From Acidobacteriota bacterium (GTDB lineage Bacteria > Acidobacteriota > Vicinamibacteria > Fen-336), in contig JAJDNS010000044.1 of assembly GCA_022340585.1 (NCBI GenBank), forward strand, positions 1 to 64,000: a stretch of DNA of 64,000 nt, written 5' to 3'. Below, piece by piece: positions 1-8,859 of this stretch. Positions within the stretch are counted from its first letter, which is position 1. Every line of letters begins with the position of its first letter. The notes under the pieces are model-generated. The model searched no databases. It saw nothing but the letters and a program-made list of their open reading frames with translations, and was not told the DNA's origin. Both the position numbers and the translations under genes were made by a program.

Positions 1-649
1 GGGCTGCTGATTCTGGGTCTTGGGATGTCCCTCGCGGCGGCTCCTCGCGTGGCGGAGGGCCAGAGCGAGGAAGAGCCGCACGACGGCTCTCCGACACCGA
101 GATGGCTGCACTCGGTCGCCGTGGTGGACGGGAAGGTCTACCTCATGGGCGGCGTGGCGAGGGGCGGACGTTCCCACACCTCGCGGGCTCCTGGCCCTCG
201 CGGTCGTCAAGGGGAAGATCTACGCCATCGGCGGTGGGCTTCGGGGGGCAGGCCAGGACGAGCCGTCTGCCCTCGTGGAGGTGTACGACACCGAGAAGGA
301 TCGCTGGGAGCCCGGCGTCCCCATGCCGACTCCACGCTTCGCCGCATCGGCGGAGGTGGTGGACGGACGCGTCTACGTGGCCGGGGGTGTGACGACGAGG
401 GGGAAGGCGTCGACTCAAGTCGAGCGTGAGCTGAGCCGAGTTCCGCTCTCGGTCGTGGAGGTCTTCGACCCGGAGCGGGGCGAGTGGACGAGCGCCCCCG
501 GTCTCAAGGACCCGCGGGGCTGGCACTCGAGCAGCCTCGTGAACGGCGCTCTGCACGTCATCGGGGGGCGATCCGCGCCGCCGGCCGGCGGAGTCCTCGA
601 GGTCGACGGACCGATTCCGGGGGTGGAGGAGTACGCGCCGGTTCCCTAG
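1..649 (+). pseudogene. Kelch-repeat exported protein, 5' truncated by the window and frameshifted
   Basis: The gene enters from the left edge. The first frame reads a hydrophobic signal-peptide end (LLILGLGMSLAAAPRVAEG) and then half a kelch blade (HSVAVVDGKVYLMGG). At about 155-170 the sense jumps by one frame to RGADVPTPRGLLALAVVKGK and continues with further blades (IYAIGGG, VEVYDTEKDRWEPG, VYVAGG, VVEVFDPERGEW, LHVIGG) to the stop at 647-649. In an intact blade the GG pair is followed by about 20 residues (VEVYDP..DxW) before xxMPTPR. That linker is absent at the junction, so an internal deletion rather than a single-base slip is likely. Kelch blades form beta-propellers. The protein would be periplasmic or extracellular. 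Either a pseudogene or a sequencing deletion. Confidence 0.75.
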
Positions 650-740
650 GGTCGAATCCACGTCGGCCGACGGGATCCTCAGTGCTCGGTCAAGGGGTGC
701 AGCGCCCTCCCCGGTCCCGGGATGGGCGCTCGTCCGATCG

Positions 741-797
741 CCAAACTGAGATCTGACTCCACCGCTCCTTCCCAAACTGAGATCTGACCCCACCGCT
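741..797. repeat. Two tandem 26-nt units of a GGGGTCAG-type repeat
   Basis: Positions 741-766 and 772-797 are two copies of the same 26-nt unit differing at one base (ccaaactgagatctgac, then t/c, then ccaccgct), period 31 nt. On the minus strand the core reads G(G/A)GTCAGATCTCAGTTTGG. The GGGTCAG core recurs at 45893, 45970, 53806, 53825, 54846 and, inverted, 53889. The unit sits just upstream of the promoter of the DinB gene. Confidence 0.8.
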
Positions 798-834
798 TCT
801 GGAGGTAGCTGGGAGTTCGCTCGGAGGAAAGGGC

Positions 835-840
835 TATGAT
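835..840 (+). promoter_or_regulatory. -10 box TATGAT, leaderless-type start for the DinB gene
   Basis: TATGAT ends 6 nt before the ATG at 847, and no Shine-Dalgarno can fit in between (cggcgc). This spacing would put the transcript start at or next to the A of ATG. No good -35 box is visible. The same arrangement recurs at several other genes in the window. Confidence 0.5.
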
Positions 841-846
841 CGGCGC

Positions 847-1353
847 ATGGCGAAGACAATGCTGGAAGAAGCCCTGGACGGCTGGCGCTACGCGCGCGAG
901 GGCGTCGTTGCCGAGCTCGAGAACATCCCCGCGGAATCGTTCGGCTTCCAACCCGTGCCCACGGTGAGGACGGTCGCCGAGCTGGCCCGCCACATCGTCG
1001 AGTCCAGCGCGGTGATGGTGGGCGAGCTGACCCGCCCCGACGGCGACTTCACCCGCCAGTCCTACCCGGAGCACTTGAAGGAGCACGCCGCCGGTCTCGA
1101 TCCCCGCCAGGACAAGGACGCCCTGGTCGCGCTGCTGCGCGGCACCCTCGAGGAGGGGGTCACGAGGTTCGGCGAGGCGGGCGAGCTGCGGATGCTCCAG
1201 CTGATCACGCAGTTCAACGGCGAGCCCGCCACGCGCCTGTCGTGGATGGCCCACGGGGTGGCTCACGAGGAGTATCACCGCGGCCAGCTCTGCGTCTACG
1301 CGCGCCAGCTCGGGCTGGTGCCCGCGCTGACGAAGCTGATCCACGGCAGCTGA
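847..1353 (+). CDS. DinB/YfiT-like metal-binding protein
   Basis: 168 residues, the usual length for the DinB four-helix-bundle superfamily. Two parts of the metal triad are visible: ELARHIVES in helix 2 and HGVAHEEYHRGQL near residues 137-149. Members are often metal-dependent thiol-linked transferases or detoxification enzymes, but the substrate cannot be told from sequence. A second DinB protein is encoded at 14457-14960. The gene stands alone, preceded by a tandem repeat and a TATGAT box 6 nt from its ATG, with no ribosome-binding site. Confident on fold, not on function. Confidence 0.85.
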   Translation: MAKTMLEEALDGWRYAREGVVAELENIPAESFGFQPVPTVRTVAELARHIVESSAVMVGELTRPDGDFTRQSYPEHLKEHAAGLDPRQDKDALVALLRGTLEEGVTRFGEAGELRMLQLITQFNGEPATRLSWMAHGVAHEEYHRGQLCVYARQLGLVPALTKLIHGS

Positions 1354-1416
1354 CGGCGTCGGCAGCGTCCCCCGAGCCAACGCGGGAGGTCTGGACGCCT
1401 GCGTGGCCGGGAGTCG

Positions 1417-2676
1417 CTACGCGGTCGCCGACATCTCGGAGATGGCCGTGACCAACGCGTCCAGCTCCCTGGGGAGGACGAAGACGTGCGGAGTGATGCG
1501 GCAGCCCTGCACGCCGTTGTTGTCGATGGCCACGGTCCAGATTCCGTACCTGTCGAGCAGCGTCTTCGCCATCTGGGACGGCGGCACGCCTCGGACGCCG
1601 GCGTTGGCGATGCCACACAGGCGCGCGGGGTCGGAGGGCGAGTTCAGCACCACGTTCTCCATGCCGCGCACCCTGCTCGTCCAGTACTCCGTCAGGTAGC
1701 GCAGGCGGGCCTCCTTGCGCTCGGCGCCGAGCATGTTGTGGAAGTCGATGGCGTCGGCGATGGCGAGGTCGGTGTGTACCGGGTGGGTGCCGGTGTGGTT
1801 CAGCTTCATGACGTCGTCGTCGGCCGGGTTGCTGCCGTCCCCGTAGATCGGCCACAGCGCGGGGATGCGATCCTTCCGCACGTACAGCAGGCCGGCGCCG
1901 AGCGGGACACCCAGCCACTTGTGGAGCGACGTGCCGAAGTAGTCGCAGCCGAGGTCGGGGATCCTGAAGTCGAGATGGGCGAAGGTGTGGGCGCCGTCCA
2001 CCATGACCTGGACGCCACGGGCGTGAGCCATGTCGGCGATCTTGCGCACCGGGAGGATGTGTCCGGTGATGTTGATCATGTGGCACACCATCAGGAGCCG
2101 CGTGCGCGGCGTGATGGCCTCGGCGTAGACCTCGACGACCTCCTCGTCGGACTTCGGGTCCAGCGGCACGGTGACGAGCTTGTTGACCATGCCGTGGCGC
2201 CTCGCCATGAGGCGGAACTGCGCCAGCATGTGGGGGTAGTCGTGGACGGCCATGACGGCTTCGTCTCCCGGCTCCCAGTCGAATCCGGAGATGACGGTGT
2301 CGAGGGACTCGGTGGTGTTGCGGGTGATGATGAGCTCGCCGGGCTCGCAGCCGGCCATGGCGGCGAGCTTCTCGCACGCGGCGGCCTTGTCGGGCACCTG
2401 GCTGGTGCGGAGGTAGTAGGAGCCCTGGTAGTTCTGCTCGCGAACCCGGGCGATGAAGGCCTCGAGGACGGGCTGTGACTGGATGCAGTAGTAGCCGTTC
2501 TCGAGGTTGACGTAGTCCGGCTTGAGGCGGTAGCGGGCGCGGACGGTGCCCCAGAATTCTTCGCTCTCGGCGAGTCGGGAGGCGGGGAGGCGAGCGAGCT
2601 CAGCCCAGACCTCGTCACCGAAGAGGAGTCCGAGGCCGGCGGAGGCCGAGGTGCGGAGAAAGCTTCGCTTGTTCAT
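1417..2676 (-). CDS. Exported class V aminotransferase-like PLP enzyme
   Basis: 419 residues. The N-terminus MNKRSFLRTSASAGLGLLFG resembles a Tat signal with KR in place of RR, so export is probable but not certain. The PLP fold is clear: TRNTTESLDTV in the phosphate-binding region, VDGAHTFAHLDF with the cofactor-contacting Asp, and TSLHKWLGVPLGAG with the Schiff-base Lys. The nearest relatives by motif are isopenicillin-N-epimerase-like and cysteine-desulfurase-like proteins (NifS/CefD group). The start at 2676 is supported by CTGGAG about 9 nt upstream. It lies 68 bp downstream of the 11-haem cytochrome gene on the same strand and may be co-transcribed. The substrate is unknown. Confidence 0.85.
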   Translation of the reverse strand: MNKRSFLRTSASAGLGLLFGDEVWAELARLPASRLAESEEFWGTVRARYRLKPDYVNLENGYYCIQSQPVLEAFIARVREQNYQGSYYLRTSQVPDKAAACEKLAAMAGCEPGELIITRNTTESLDTVISGFDWEPGDEAVMAVHDYPHMLAQFRLMARRHGMVNKLVTVPLDPKSDEEVVEVYAEAITPRTRLLMVCHMINITGHILPVRKIADMAHARGVQVMVDGAHTFAHLDFRIPDLGCDYFGTSLHKWLGVPLGAGLLYVRKDRIPALWPIYGDGSNPADDDVMKLNHTGTHPVHTDLAIADAIDFHNMLGAERKEARLRYLTEYWTSRVRGMENVVLNSPSDPARLCGIANAGVRGVPPSQMAKTLLDRYGIWTVAIDNNGVQGCRITPHVFVLPRELDALVTAISEMSATA

Positions 2677-2744
2677 CGAACTGTCTCCAGGGGATGGTTC
2701 ACCGGAGTATAGGCGATTCAAGAGAGACAGAGAGTCGACCTCGC

Positions 2745-4766
2745 TCAGTCGGGCAGGTCGGAGTCCGCCGACGAGGGCCGGGAGAGGATCTCCATCTCCT
2801 TGCGGATGTGCTCCGCCGTGTCCTTCTTCACCTGCTCGAAGTGCTCCGGGTGCTCGTGACGGTACATCTTCTCCGGCATCAGGCCCGTGAGCCAGCTCGG
2901 GTTCATGGGGTAGACATGCGGGCTGAAGACGGTCGAGTACATGTGCCAGACGAGGATCGCCAGGGTGGCGAGCCAGGCCTCGTAGTAGTGGATGACGAGG
3001 GCCACGTCGAGGACACCCTTGGGGAGAAACTGGACGACCCAGTTGTCGAACCAGAGCAGCAGCCCGGTGACGACCATGATCGCGCTGCCCCAGATGAGCG
3101 CCCAGTACTCGGCCTTCTCCACGTAGCCGAAACGTCCGAAGCGGGGACCCTCCGGCCGGCGGCCGAGGTTGTACAGGATGCGCTGGCCGAACTGGGCGAA
3201 GTCCAGTCTCGCGGGCCACATGTCGCGCAGGAACCGACGGCCCCGATCGCTGGTCGCCAGAAAGATCGCGTGCCAGATGACGGTGAGGATGAAGAGAACC
3301 GCGGCAACCCGATGCACCACGCCCCGCAGCTCGAAGCCTCCCTCCCAGCCGAAGAACAGCCGGGTGAGCCCGCTTTCGCCGAAGCGGAGGGCGAAGCCCG
3401 AGATCACCAGGACGATGAACGAGACCATGAGGAACGCGTGCTGCCAGACCTCGTTCGGCTCCATGCGACGGACCTGGGGCCTTCGGCCGAACAGGTTCTT
3501 GAGCTGGCGCATCAGGTCGATCAGCCAGTGCAGCACCATCAAGCCGATGATCACGACGATGGCGACGATGTAGATCTTCTCCACGACGTCGGCGGCGGAG
3601 GTCTGGAGGCCCTGGCCGGCGACGCCGTGAATGGGCTGGGCGGCCAGCTGCGGGGAGATCCCGGGGTGGCACTCGCCACAGGTCGACTGGAGGTTGTCCG
3701 GGTAGATCGTCGAGGTCGGGTCCGTGCTCGGCAGGATGCGATGGACACCGTGGCAGGAGGCGCAGTTGGCGACGTGGGTGTCGCCAGCGCGGCTCTTGAG
3801 GCCGTGGTAGCTGTCGATGAACGAGGTCAGGCGCCCCGCCGGCAGGCCGTACTTCTCGTTGAGGACCGCCGACTCGTGGCATGGCGCGCAGGTCTCCTCG
3901 GCCACCCGTGATCGGGAGACCGGCGAGCGGGGATCGGACGGCGAGATGATCCCGTGCTCGCCGTGGCAGTGCGTGCAGACCGGGGCGTCGGTCTCTCCTC
4001 GCTTGACCAGCTGGCCGTGGATGCCCTCCCAGAAGTCGGCCTCCACCCCCTTGTGACACCGGCCGCACGTGGCGGGGATGTTGAAGTGGTTGATCGCCGA
4101 CTCGGGGTGTCCCGGCGCGTAGATCCTGTGGGCGCTCGCCCCCGTCGAGTGGCAGTCGTTGCAGGTGGCGGCGACGTAGACGCCCCCCTTCGTCGCCCGG
4201 CCGTGGACGCTGCTCTCGTAGATCTCGATCGGGTGGTCGATCAGGATGTCGTGACGCTTGGTGAGGTTCAGGTCCTCGTGGCAGTGGCCGCAGGTGCGGG
4301 GCAGGTTCGTGGGGTGAGTCTTCGACTGCCTGACGCTCGAGGGGAGGACCTCGTGCCCACCGTGACAGTCGTTGCACAGGGGCATGTCCGCATCGGTGCC
4401 GATCGCTGCCCGACCGTGGACCTGGTACTGCTCCGCCGCATCCGTGTGGCAGCTGCGACAGCCCTCATCGAGGACGCCGAGCTCCTCCGGGTCGCGGTGG
4501 GGAACGGTTCCCAGGGCCGGGTGGCAGTCCAGGCAGTCCAGGCCGTCGTGGACGGAGTGCTCCAGGTCGGCGGTGATCGTGCTGCCCTCGCGACTCTCCT
4601 CGTGGCAGCCCACACAGGCGGAGCTGTCGATCTCCTCCAGGTCGTCCGCCGGCGCGGCTTTCGGAGGGTCCTGCCCCCGGGCCACGACGGGCACGGCAAG
4701 ACCGAGGATGGCGGCGATCGGGAGAATGAGAGCGGGAGCCGGCCAGCTCCCTCGAGAACCCGGCAT
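2745..4766 (-). CDS. 11-haem cytochrome c fused to a cytochrome b561-type membrane domain
   Basis: 673 residues. A signal anchor (PALILPIAAILGLAVPVVA) is followed by eleven CXXCH motifs between residue 51 and about 370 (CVGCH, CLDCH, CRSCH, CNDCH, CGHCH, CNDCH, CGRCH, CTHCH, CAPCH, CASCH, CGECH). From about residue 390 there are about five membrane spans with candidate haem-b ligands (LHWLID, WQHAF, VHRVA, IWHAIF, VIHYYEA, VWHMY), as in NapC/Fdh-gamma/Ni-hydrogenase cytochrome b (PF01292-like). The product would connect membrane quinone to a periplasmic haem wire. I chose ATG 4766 over 4787 because GGAGG lies 5 nt upstream of it. A split version of the same design is at 9781-12715. Confidence 0.9.
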   Translation of the reverse strand: MPGSRGSWPAPALILPIAAILGLAVPVVARGQDPPKAAPADDLEEIDSSACVGCHEESREGSTITADLEHSVHDGLDCLDCHPALGTVPHRDPEELGVLDEGCRSCHTDAAEQYQVHGRAAIGTDADMPLCNDCHGGHEVLPSSVRQSKTHPTNLPRTCGHCHEDLNLTKRHDILIDHPIEIYESSVHGRATKGGVYVAATCNDCHSTGASAHRIYAPGHPESAINHFNIPATCGRCHKGVEADFWEGIHGQLVKRGETDAPVCTHCHGEHGIISPSDPRSPVSRSRVAEETCAPCHESAVLNEKYGLPAGRLTSFIDSYHGLKSRAGDTHVANCASCHGVHRILPSTDPTSTIYPDNLQSTCGECHPGISPQLAAQPIHGVAGQGLQTSAADVVEKIYIVAIVVIIGLMVLHWLIDLMRQLKNLFGRRPQVRRMEPNEVWQHAFLMVSFIVLVISGFALRFGESGLTRLFFGWEGGFELRGVVHRVAAVLFILTVIWHAIFLATSDRGRRFLRDMWPARLDFAQFGQRILYNLGRRPEGPRFGRFGYVEKAEYWALIWGSAIMVVTGLLLWFDNWVVQFLPKGVLDVALVIHYYEAWLATLAILVWHMYSTVFSPHVYPMNPSWLTGLMPEKMYRHEHPEHFEQVKKDTAEHIRKEMEILSRPSSADSDLPD

Positions 4767-4993
4767 GGCGGCCTCCACTCGACACACGACCAGCCGCGGT
4801 GAGCGTAGGGCCGAGGCGGGCGGAAGGTCAATGGGTCAGTTGACTCAGCCTCGCGACCGGGAGAGACGGGTATCGGCATCGGTGTAAGATGGCCCGTGTC
4901 GCACCGGCCGTGGGTGCCTGGCCGTATGGGCCGGGAACCGCGCCCACCGCATCGGAAGGTCACGAAGGTACGAGCCGTGCCAGGGAGTTGACG

Positions 4994-5503
4994 ATGTCAC
5001 CACTTCGACGACACGACATGCGCCTGAGGCCCGCGACGACGAAAGAGATCGAGGCGGTGTGGAACGACCGCTGGTACGGTCTGGTGGTGGGCCTCAACAC
5101 CAACTACACACCCTCGGACGTGCACGGTCTCGCGCTCGTTGACCATCTCGACGACATCGTCGGCCTGGTGACCTATCACGTCGACGGACCATCGGGCCAG
5201 ATCGTCACCCTCGACACCATCCTCCGCGGGCGTGGCTTCGGCCGCCGGCTGCTCGAGGACGTCGAGAGCAAGTTCCACCAGCTCGGCCTCGGTCGTGCCT
5301 GGGCGCTCCTGACCAACGACAATCTTCGTGCGGCCGGCCTCTACCTGTCCCGGGGCTATCGCCTGGTCCGCATCCACCTCGACGCGGTCGACCGCGTGCG
5401 CGAGCACAAGCCCCGATTGCCGGAGAGGGGCTACGAGGGCATCCCGATCCGCGACCTCTGGGAGTTCGAGAAGATGGGGCCGCTCGGGGTGCCGGTCCCC
5501 TGA
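4994..5503 (+). CDS. GNAT family N-acetyltransferase
   Basis: 169 residues with the acetyl-CoA loop GRGFGRRLLEDVE (R/Q-x-x-G-x-G/A) near residue 75 and the C-terminal GNAT signature LTNDNLRAAGLYLSRGYRLV. Start 4994 is preferred because GGGAG lies 6 nt upstream. ATG 5018 is a shorter alternative, and the longer frame from 4889 begins inside a TAAGAT box that looks like a -10. The gene is divergent from the 11-haem cytochrome, sharing the 227-bp gap 4767-4993, in which I see no other feature. The acceptor substrate is unknown. Confidence 0.85.
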   Translation: MSPLRRHDMRLRPATTKEIEAVWNDRWYGLVVGLNTNYTPSDVHGLALVDHLDDIVGLVTYHVDGPSGQIVTLDTILRGRGFGRRLLEDVESKFHQLGLGRAWALLTNDNLRAAGLYLSRGYRLVRIHLDAVDRVREHKPRLPERGYEGIPIRDLWEFEKMGPLGVPVP

Positions 5504-5593
5504 CGCCGCACGGCACGGGCTCTCGAGGGGACCGGGACTCGAACCCGATCGAGGCCCCGGGGAGACCGGGGCCGACCGCGAGACCGAATCCGA

Positions 5594-5623
5594 TTGCCTG
5601 AACCGGCGTCTGGCGGGTAGCAT
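5594..5623 (+). promoter_or_regulatory. Sigma70-type promoter TTGCCT-N18-TAGCAT
   Basis: TTGCCT (5594-5599), an 18-nt spacer and TAGCAT (5618-5623) end 9 nt before the ATG at 5633. There is no Shine-Dalgarno between the box and the start, so a leaderless or nearly leaderless transcript is suggested. Confidence 0.5.
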
Positions 5624-5632
5624 GCGTCTGCT

Positions 5633-6277
5633 ATGAGACACATCACTACCGTTCTCTCGATCCTTCTCTTCACCACCTCGGTCGTGGAGGCGCAGGAGCG
5701 CCCCCGGCCCCGGGCGCTGGCCGCGGAGTGGCAGTCGCTGTTCAACGGCACGGACCTCTCCGGCTGGAAGAAGGTGGGCCAGGAGAAGTGGGAGGTCGTC
5801 GACGGCGCGATCTTCGGTCAGGGAATCACCGAGGAGTACGGCTATCTGGTGACGGAGAAGTCCTACCGCGACTTTCACCTGTCGCTGCAGTTCAAGTGCG
5901 AGGCCGACGGCAACAGCGGGGTCTACATCCACACGGAGTTCAAAGGCGATACGCCAGAGATCATCGCCGGGCGTCAGGTCGAGATCGATCGCACGCTGAA
6001 CCACCACACCGGAGGCATCTACGGCGACGGCAAGGGCTGGGTCGCGTGGCCGTCACCGCAGTTCGAGACGGTCATTCGGCCCTACGAGTGGAACGACATG
6101 CTGATCGAGGTCGAGGGCAACCACTACGTCGTCCACCTCAACGGCATTCAGGTCCTGGATTTCACCTATCCGTCGCCTGGTTCCGAGGAAGGACCGATCG
6201 CCCTTCAGCTGCACTCCGGCGGCCAGGGCAAGATGCGGTTCAAGAATCTGTTCGTGCGCGACCTTTCGGCACGCTAG
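5633..6277 (+). CDS. Exported DUF1080 (3-keto-disaccharide hydrolase-like) protein
   Basis: 214 residues. A signal peptide (MRHITTVLSILLFTTSVVEAQ) is followed by one DUF1080 domain of typical length: EWQSLFNGTDLSGWKK at the start, WEVVDGAIFGQG, FHLSLQFKCEADGNSGVYIH, EYxxGRQVEID-like EIIAGRQVEIDR, and WNDMLIEVEGNHYVVHLNG. The fold is a jelly-roll lectin/glucanase type. Some characterised relatives act on 3-keto sugars, so a role in periplasmic carbohydrate turnover is inferred. The gene is single and convergent with the acyltransferase at 6311. Confidence 0.9.
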   Translation: MRHITTVLSILLFTTSVVEAQERPRPRALAAEWQSLFNGTDLSGWKKVGQEKWEVVDGAIFGQGITEEYGYLVTEKSYRDFHLSLQFKCEADGNSGVYIHTEFKGDTPEIIAGRQVEIDRTLNHHTGGIYGDGKGWVAWPSPQFETVIRPYEWNDMLIEVEGNHYVVHLNGIQVLDFTYPSPGSEEGPIALQLHSGGQGKMRFKNLFVRDLSAR

Positions 6278-6310
6278 CTCCCGGACGCCGCCGCCCGGTC
6301 GGGGGGTCGC

Positions 6311-8254
6311 TCAGCGGAACATGGCGGGGAGGAGCGGCTGGAGGCGCATGGCGCCCCAGTAGGACAGGTGGTTGTCGTCCTGGTACATCGGGATGCCGGC
6401 GTCCACGGTGGGGCACTCGCGCCGGTCGCAGAACACGTCGACGGGATCGAGGAAGCGGACTCGCTCGTTGCTGTCGAGCTCGTGAAACACCGCGTTGGCG
6501 AAGGCCTGCTGCGCCAGGTAGGTCGTTCGGAGGACGGGGTCGCTCTGCAGACGGGTGGCGTTGGGAGCTCGCGGCAGCTCCGGCGCTTGAGCCACGACGA
6601 TCACCGGGATGCCCAGGTCCTCGGTGAGCTCACGCGTCGAGCGACGGATGGCGCGTTCGAGCACGATCGCGCTGGACGCCGCGTCTGCTCCTTCCGTCGT
6701 CTCGTCCGAGAGGAAGTGCGTGCCCTCCTGCAACCGGCCGTTCTTGACCCAGCCGCGTTCGTACAGGGACCAGCGGGCGACCAGGACCACGGCGTCGACC
6801 CGGTGCTCTTCGAGATAGGCCCTGACGTTGTGCCCGAACTGTCCATCGCACATGCCGAGTCGCCGCGCGGGCGCGTCACGGCGAAAGACGTCGAACAAGG
6901 GCGGACAGCCCTCGGAGACGGCCTGGATGCCGCGCCACCCGTTCTCCCGGGCGAACGCCTCGAACGCCGGCAGCACCGCGGAGCCGTGTGAGTCTCCCCA
7001 CAGCAGAAAGGTCCGGGTCGCCTCCAGGCTCCCGAAGCTGCACGCGGCCAGGGACGCCGGGGACGGCGGGGTCCTGAAGCAGCTCTCGATGGTCTCGAGG
7101 TGGGCCGTCTGCGTCTCGGCGATCCGGCGCTGCTCGTTGTAGCCGGAGCTGGCGAAGTACCCGTACAGCGCGCCTCCGACCAGCAGCATCCCCAGCGTCG
7201 ATCCCAGTGCGACGCGCCGGAAGTTCGCCTCCGTGATGAGCACGCCGCGTCGGAAGGGCGTCTCGACGTAGCGATAGGAGAGCGCCGAAAGCAGGAAGGT
7301 GGTTGCCAGGACCAGGAGCTTGTGTCCGACCGTCAGCTCCCCCACGACGTTGCTGCGCACCACGACGAGCGCCGGCCAGTGCCACAGGTACAGGGAGTAG
7401 GAGATGCGGCCGATGTAGCGCACAGCCGGCACGGACAGCAGCCAGCCCACCGTCGTTCCACCGACGCTGCCCCCGTGGATGATCAGGAGGGTGCCCACGC
7501 AGGGGCTGAGGGCGTTCCAGCCCGGAAAGACGCTGCTCCTCGTCAAGAGGAAGGCCGAGGAGAAGACCATCACCAGCCCCAGCGTCGACAACACGGATCC
7601 CACCAGGCGACTGGATGGAGCCGGGAAGGTCTGAACGGCGAGCAGGCCGCCCAGGAGCAGCTCCCACGCTCTGGCGTGGGCGAGGTAGAAGGCCGCCACG
7701 GGGTGTGACTGCGAGAGGGACACGCAGATGGCGAGGGAGAGCGCCGTCAGCACCCCGAGGGCCGCCACCAGGCGTCTCGTCGAGAGCCGCCGCACCGCGA
7801 CCATGAAGAGCGGGAACAGCAGGTAGTACTGCTCCTCGACGCTCAACGACCACATGTGCAGCAGGGGCTTCAGGTCGGCAGCGACCGAGAAGTAGTCGGT
7901 GTGACGCCAGAAGAAGACGTTGGACACGAACAGCGCGACGGCCACGACGCTCCCGGCCATCTCCTCGAGCTGGGAGACGGGAACCAGAAACGCGGCGGCG
8001 GCGGTGGTCGCGGCCACGACGACGCCGAGCACCGGAAGGATCCTGCGCACGCGACGGACGTAGAAGCCCGCGAGGGTGAAGCGTCCCTCCCGGATCTCGG
8101 AGTGGATGATCCGCGTGATCAGGAAGCCAGAGATCACGAAGAACACGTCGACGCCCACGTAGCCGCCCGACATCCCCGCGACATCGAGATGGTGGAAGAG
8201 GACCAGGAGAACGGCGATGGCCCTCAGGCCATCGACGTCGGGGCGGTACTTCAC
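6311..8254 (-). CDS. Acyltransferase-3 with C-terminal SGNH domain (OafA/YrhL type)
   Basis: 647 residues from GTG 8254. The N-terminal half begins YRPDVDGLRAIAVLLVLFHH (motif RxDGLRAxAxxxVxxxH) and has about ten membrane spans, with FFVISGFLITR and HMWSLSVEEQYYLLFP typical of PF01757. The C-terminal periplasmic part (about residue 400 onward) is an SGNH hydrolase-like domain: LLWGDSHGSAVLPAF supplies the Ser block and MYQDDNHLSYWGA the Asp-x-x-His block. Such two-domain proteins O-acetylate lipopolysaccharide, capsule or peptidoglycan sugars. The GTG start is chosen because the VKYRPDVDGLRA start matches family N-termini. The ribosome-binding site is weak. Confidence 0.92.
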   Translation of the reverse strand: MKYRPDVDGLRAIAVLLVLFHHLDVAGMSGGYVGVDVFFVISGFLITRIIHSEIREGRFTLAGFYVRRVRRILPVLGVVVAATTAAAAFLVPVSQLEEMAGSVVAVALFVSNVFFWRHTDYFSVAADLKPLLHMWSLSVEEQYYLLFPLFMVAVRRLSTRRLVAALGVLTALSLAICVSLSQSHPVAAFYLAHARAWELLLGGLLAVQTFPAPSSRLVGSVLSTLGLVMVFSSAFLLTRSSVFPGWNALSPCVGTLLIIHGGSVGGTTVGWLLSVPAVRYIGRISYSLYLWHWPALVVVRSNVVGELTVGHKLLVLATTFLLSALSYRYVETPFRRGVLITEANFRRVALGSTLGMLLVGGALYGYFASSGYNEQRRIAETQTAHLETIESCFRTPPSPASLAACSFGSLEATRTFLLWGDSHGSAVLPAFEAFARENGWRGIQAVSEGCPPLFDVFRRDAPARRLGMCDGQFGHNVRAYLEEHRVDAVVLVARWSLYERGWVKNGRLQEGTHFLSDETTEGADAASSAIVLERAIRRSTRELTEDLGIPVIVVAQAPELPRAPNATRLQSDPVLRTTYLAQQAFANAVFHELDSNERVRFLDPVDVFCDRRECPTVDAGIPMYQDDNHLSYWGAMRLQPLLPAMFR

Positions 8255-8488
8255 GCGAGGACCGATCTGGCACCACCGCGGGCGCCTCGCTCTGTCGCTC
8301 GCTTCAGGGCTTCCTCTCTCTCCACCACTGTAGCATCGAGTCCGAGCGCCTGGCCGGCATGCCGCCTCGATCGCCACTCTTGTGGCCGTCCGGTGACAAC
8401 TCGACTAGAATCAGCGACCCAGGAGTGGGGTGGTGCGGGTTCGGGTCCCAGGGCCAGCACCAGGGAACCGCGAAGCAACGGAGGAGCC

Positions 8489-8854
8489 ATGCGAGTGATT
8501 GCCGCCGCCGCCGTCGCCCTGCTGCTCACACTGGTCCCGCTCGTCGCGGAGGCCCAGGTACCCAGCCCCTTCATGGACGGCGAAGAGCTGCTGGAAGGTC
8601 TCGAGGCCTGGGAGAGCAGCTGGCGCTCGTTGCTCAGCGACCGGACGCTGGACTCGGCCGTCGCGTTCGGCTTCGTGGCGGGCGTGGCTGACGCCCTCGA
8701 CGAGGAGGCATTCTGCCTTCCCCGGGGTGTGACGCGAACACGGATCAAGGACGTCGTGCTGCAGTACCTGAGGGAGCAGCCGGACGCCGGTGATCGTCGT
8801 GCCTCTCGTCTGACCATCGACGCACTCCAGGCGGCGTTTCCCTGCAAGCCCTAG
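8489..8854 (+). CDS. Rap1a/Tai-like secreted protein
   Basis: 121 residues with a signal peptide (MRVIAAAAVALLLTLVPLVAEAQ). The C-terminal half (GFVAGVADA ... FCLPRGVTRTRIKDVVLQYL ... ASRLTIDALQAAFPC) matches the Rap1a/Tai domain pattern, including the paired cysteines FC and PC that can form a disulphide. Characterised Rap1a/Tai members are periplasmic immunity proteins against type VI amidase effectors, but no effector or T6SS gene is present here, so immunity function is only a possibility. GGAGGAG immediately upstream fixes the start. The PilZ gene begins 5 nt after the stop. Confidence 0.7.
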   Translation: MRVIAAAAVALLLTLVPLVAEAQVPSPFMDGEELLEGLEAWESSWRSLLSDRTLDSAVAFGFVAGVADALDEEAFCLPRGVTRTRIKDVVLQYLREQPDAGDRRASRLTIDALQAAFPCKP

Positions 8855-8859
8855 AAGCG

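Noticed and set aside
5520-5560. A tRNA T-arm look-alike on the minus strand (TCGGG-TTCGAGT-CCCGG)
   Set aside because: The next seven bases (TCCCCTC) have no matching 5' acceptor strand at the right distance and no D or anticodon arm can be drawn, so it is not a tRNA gene.
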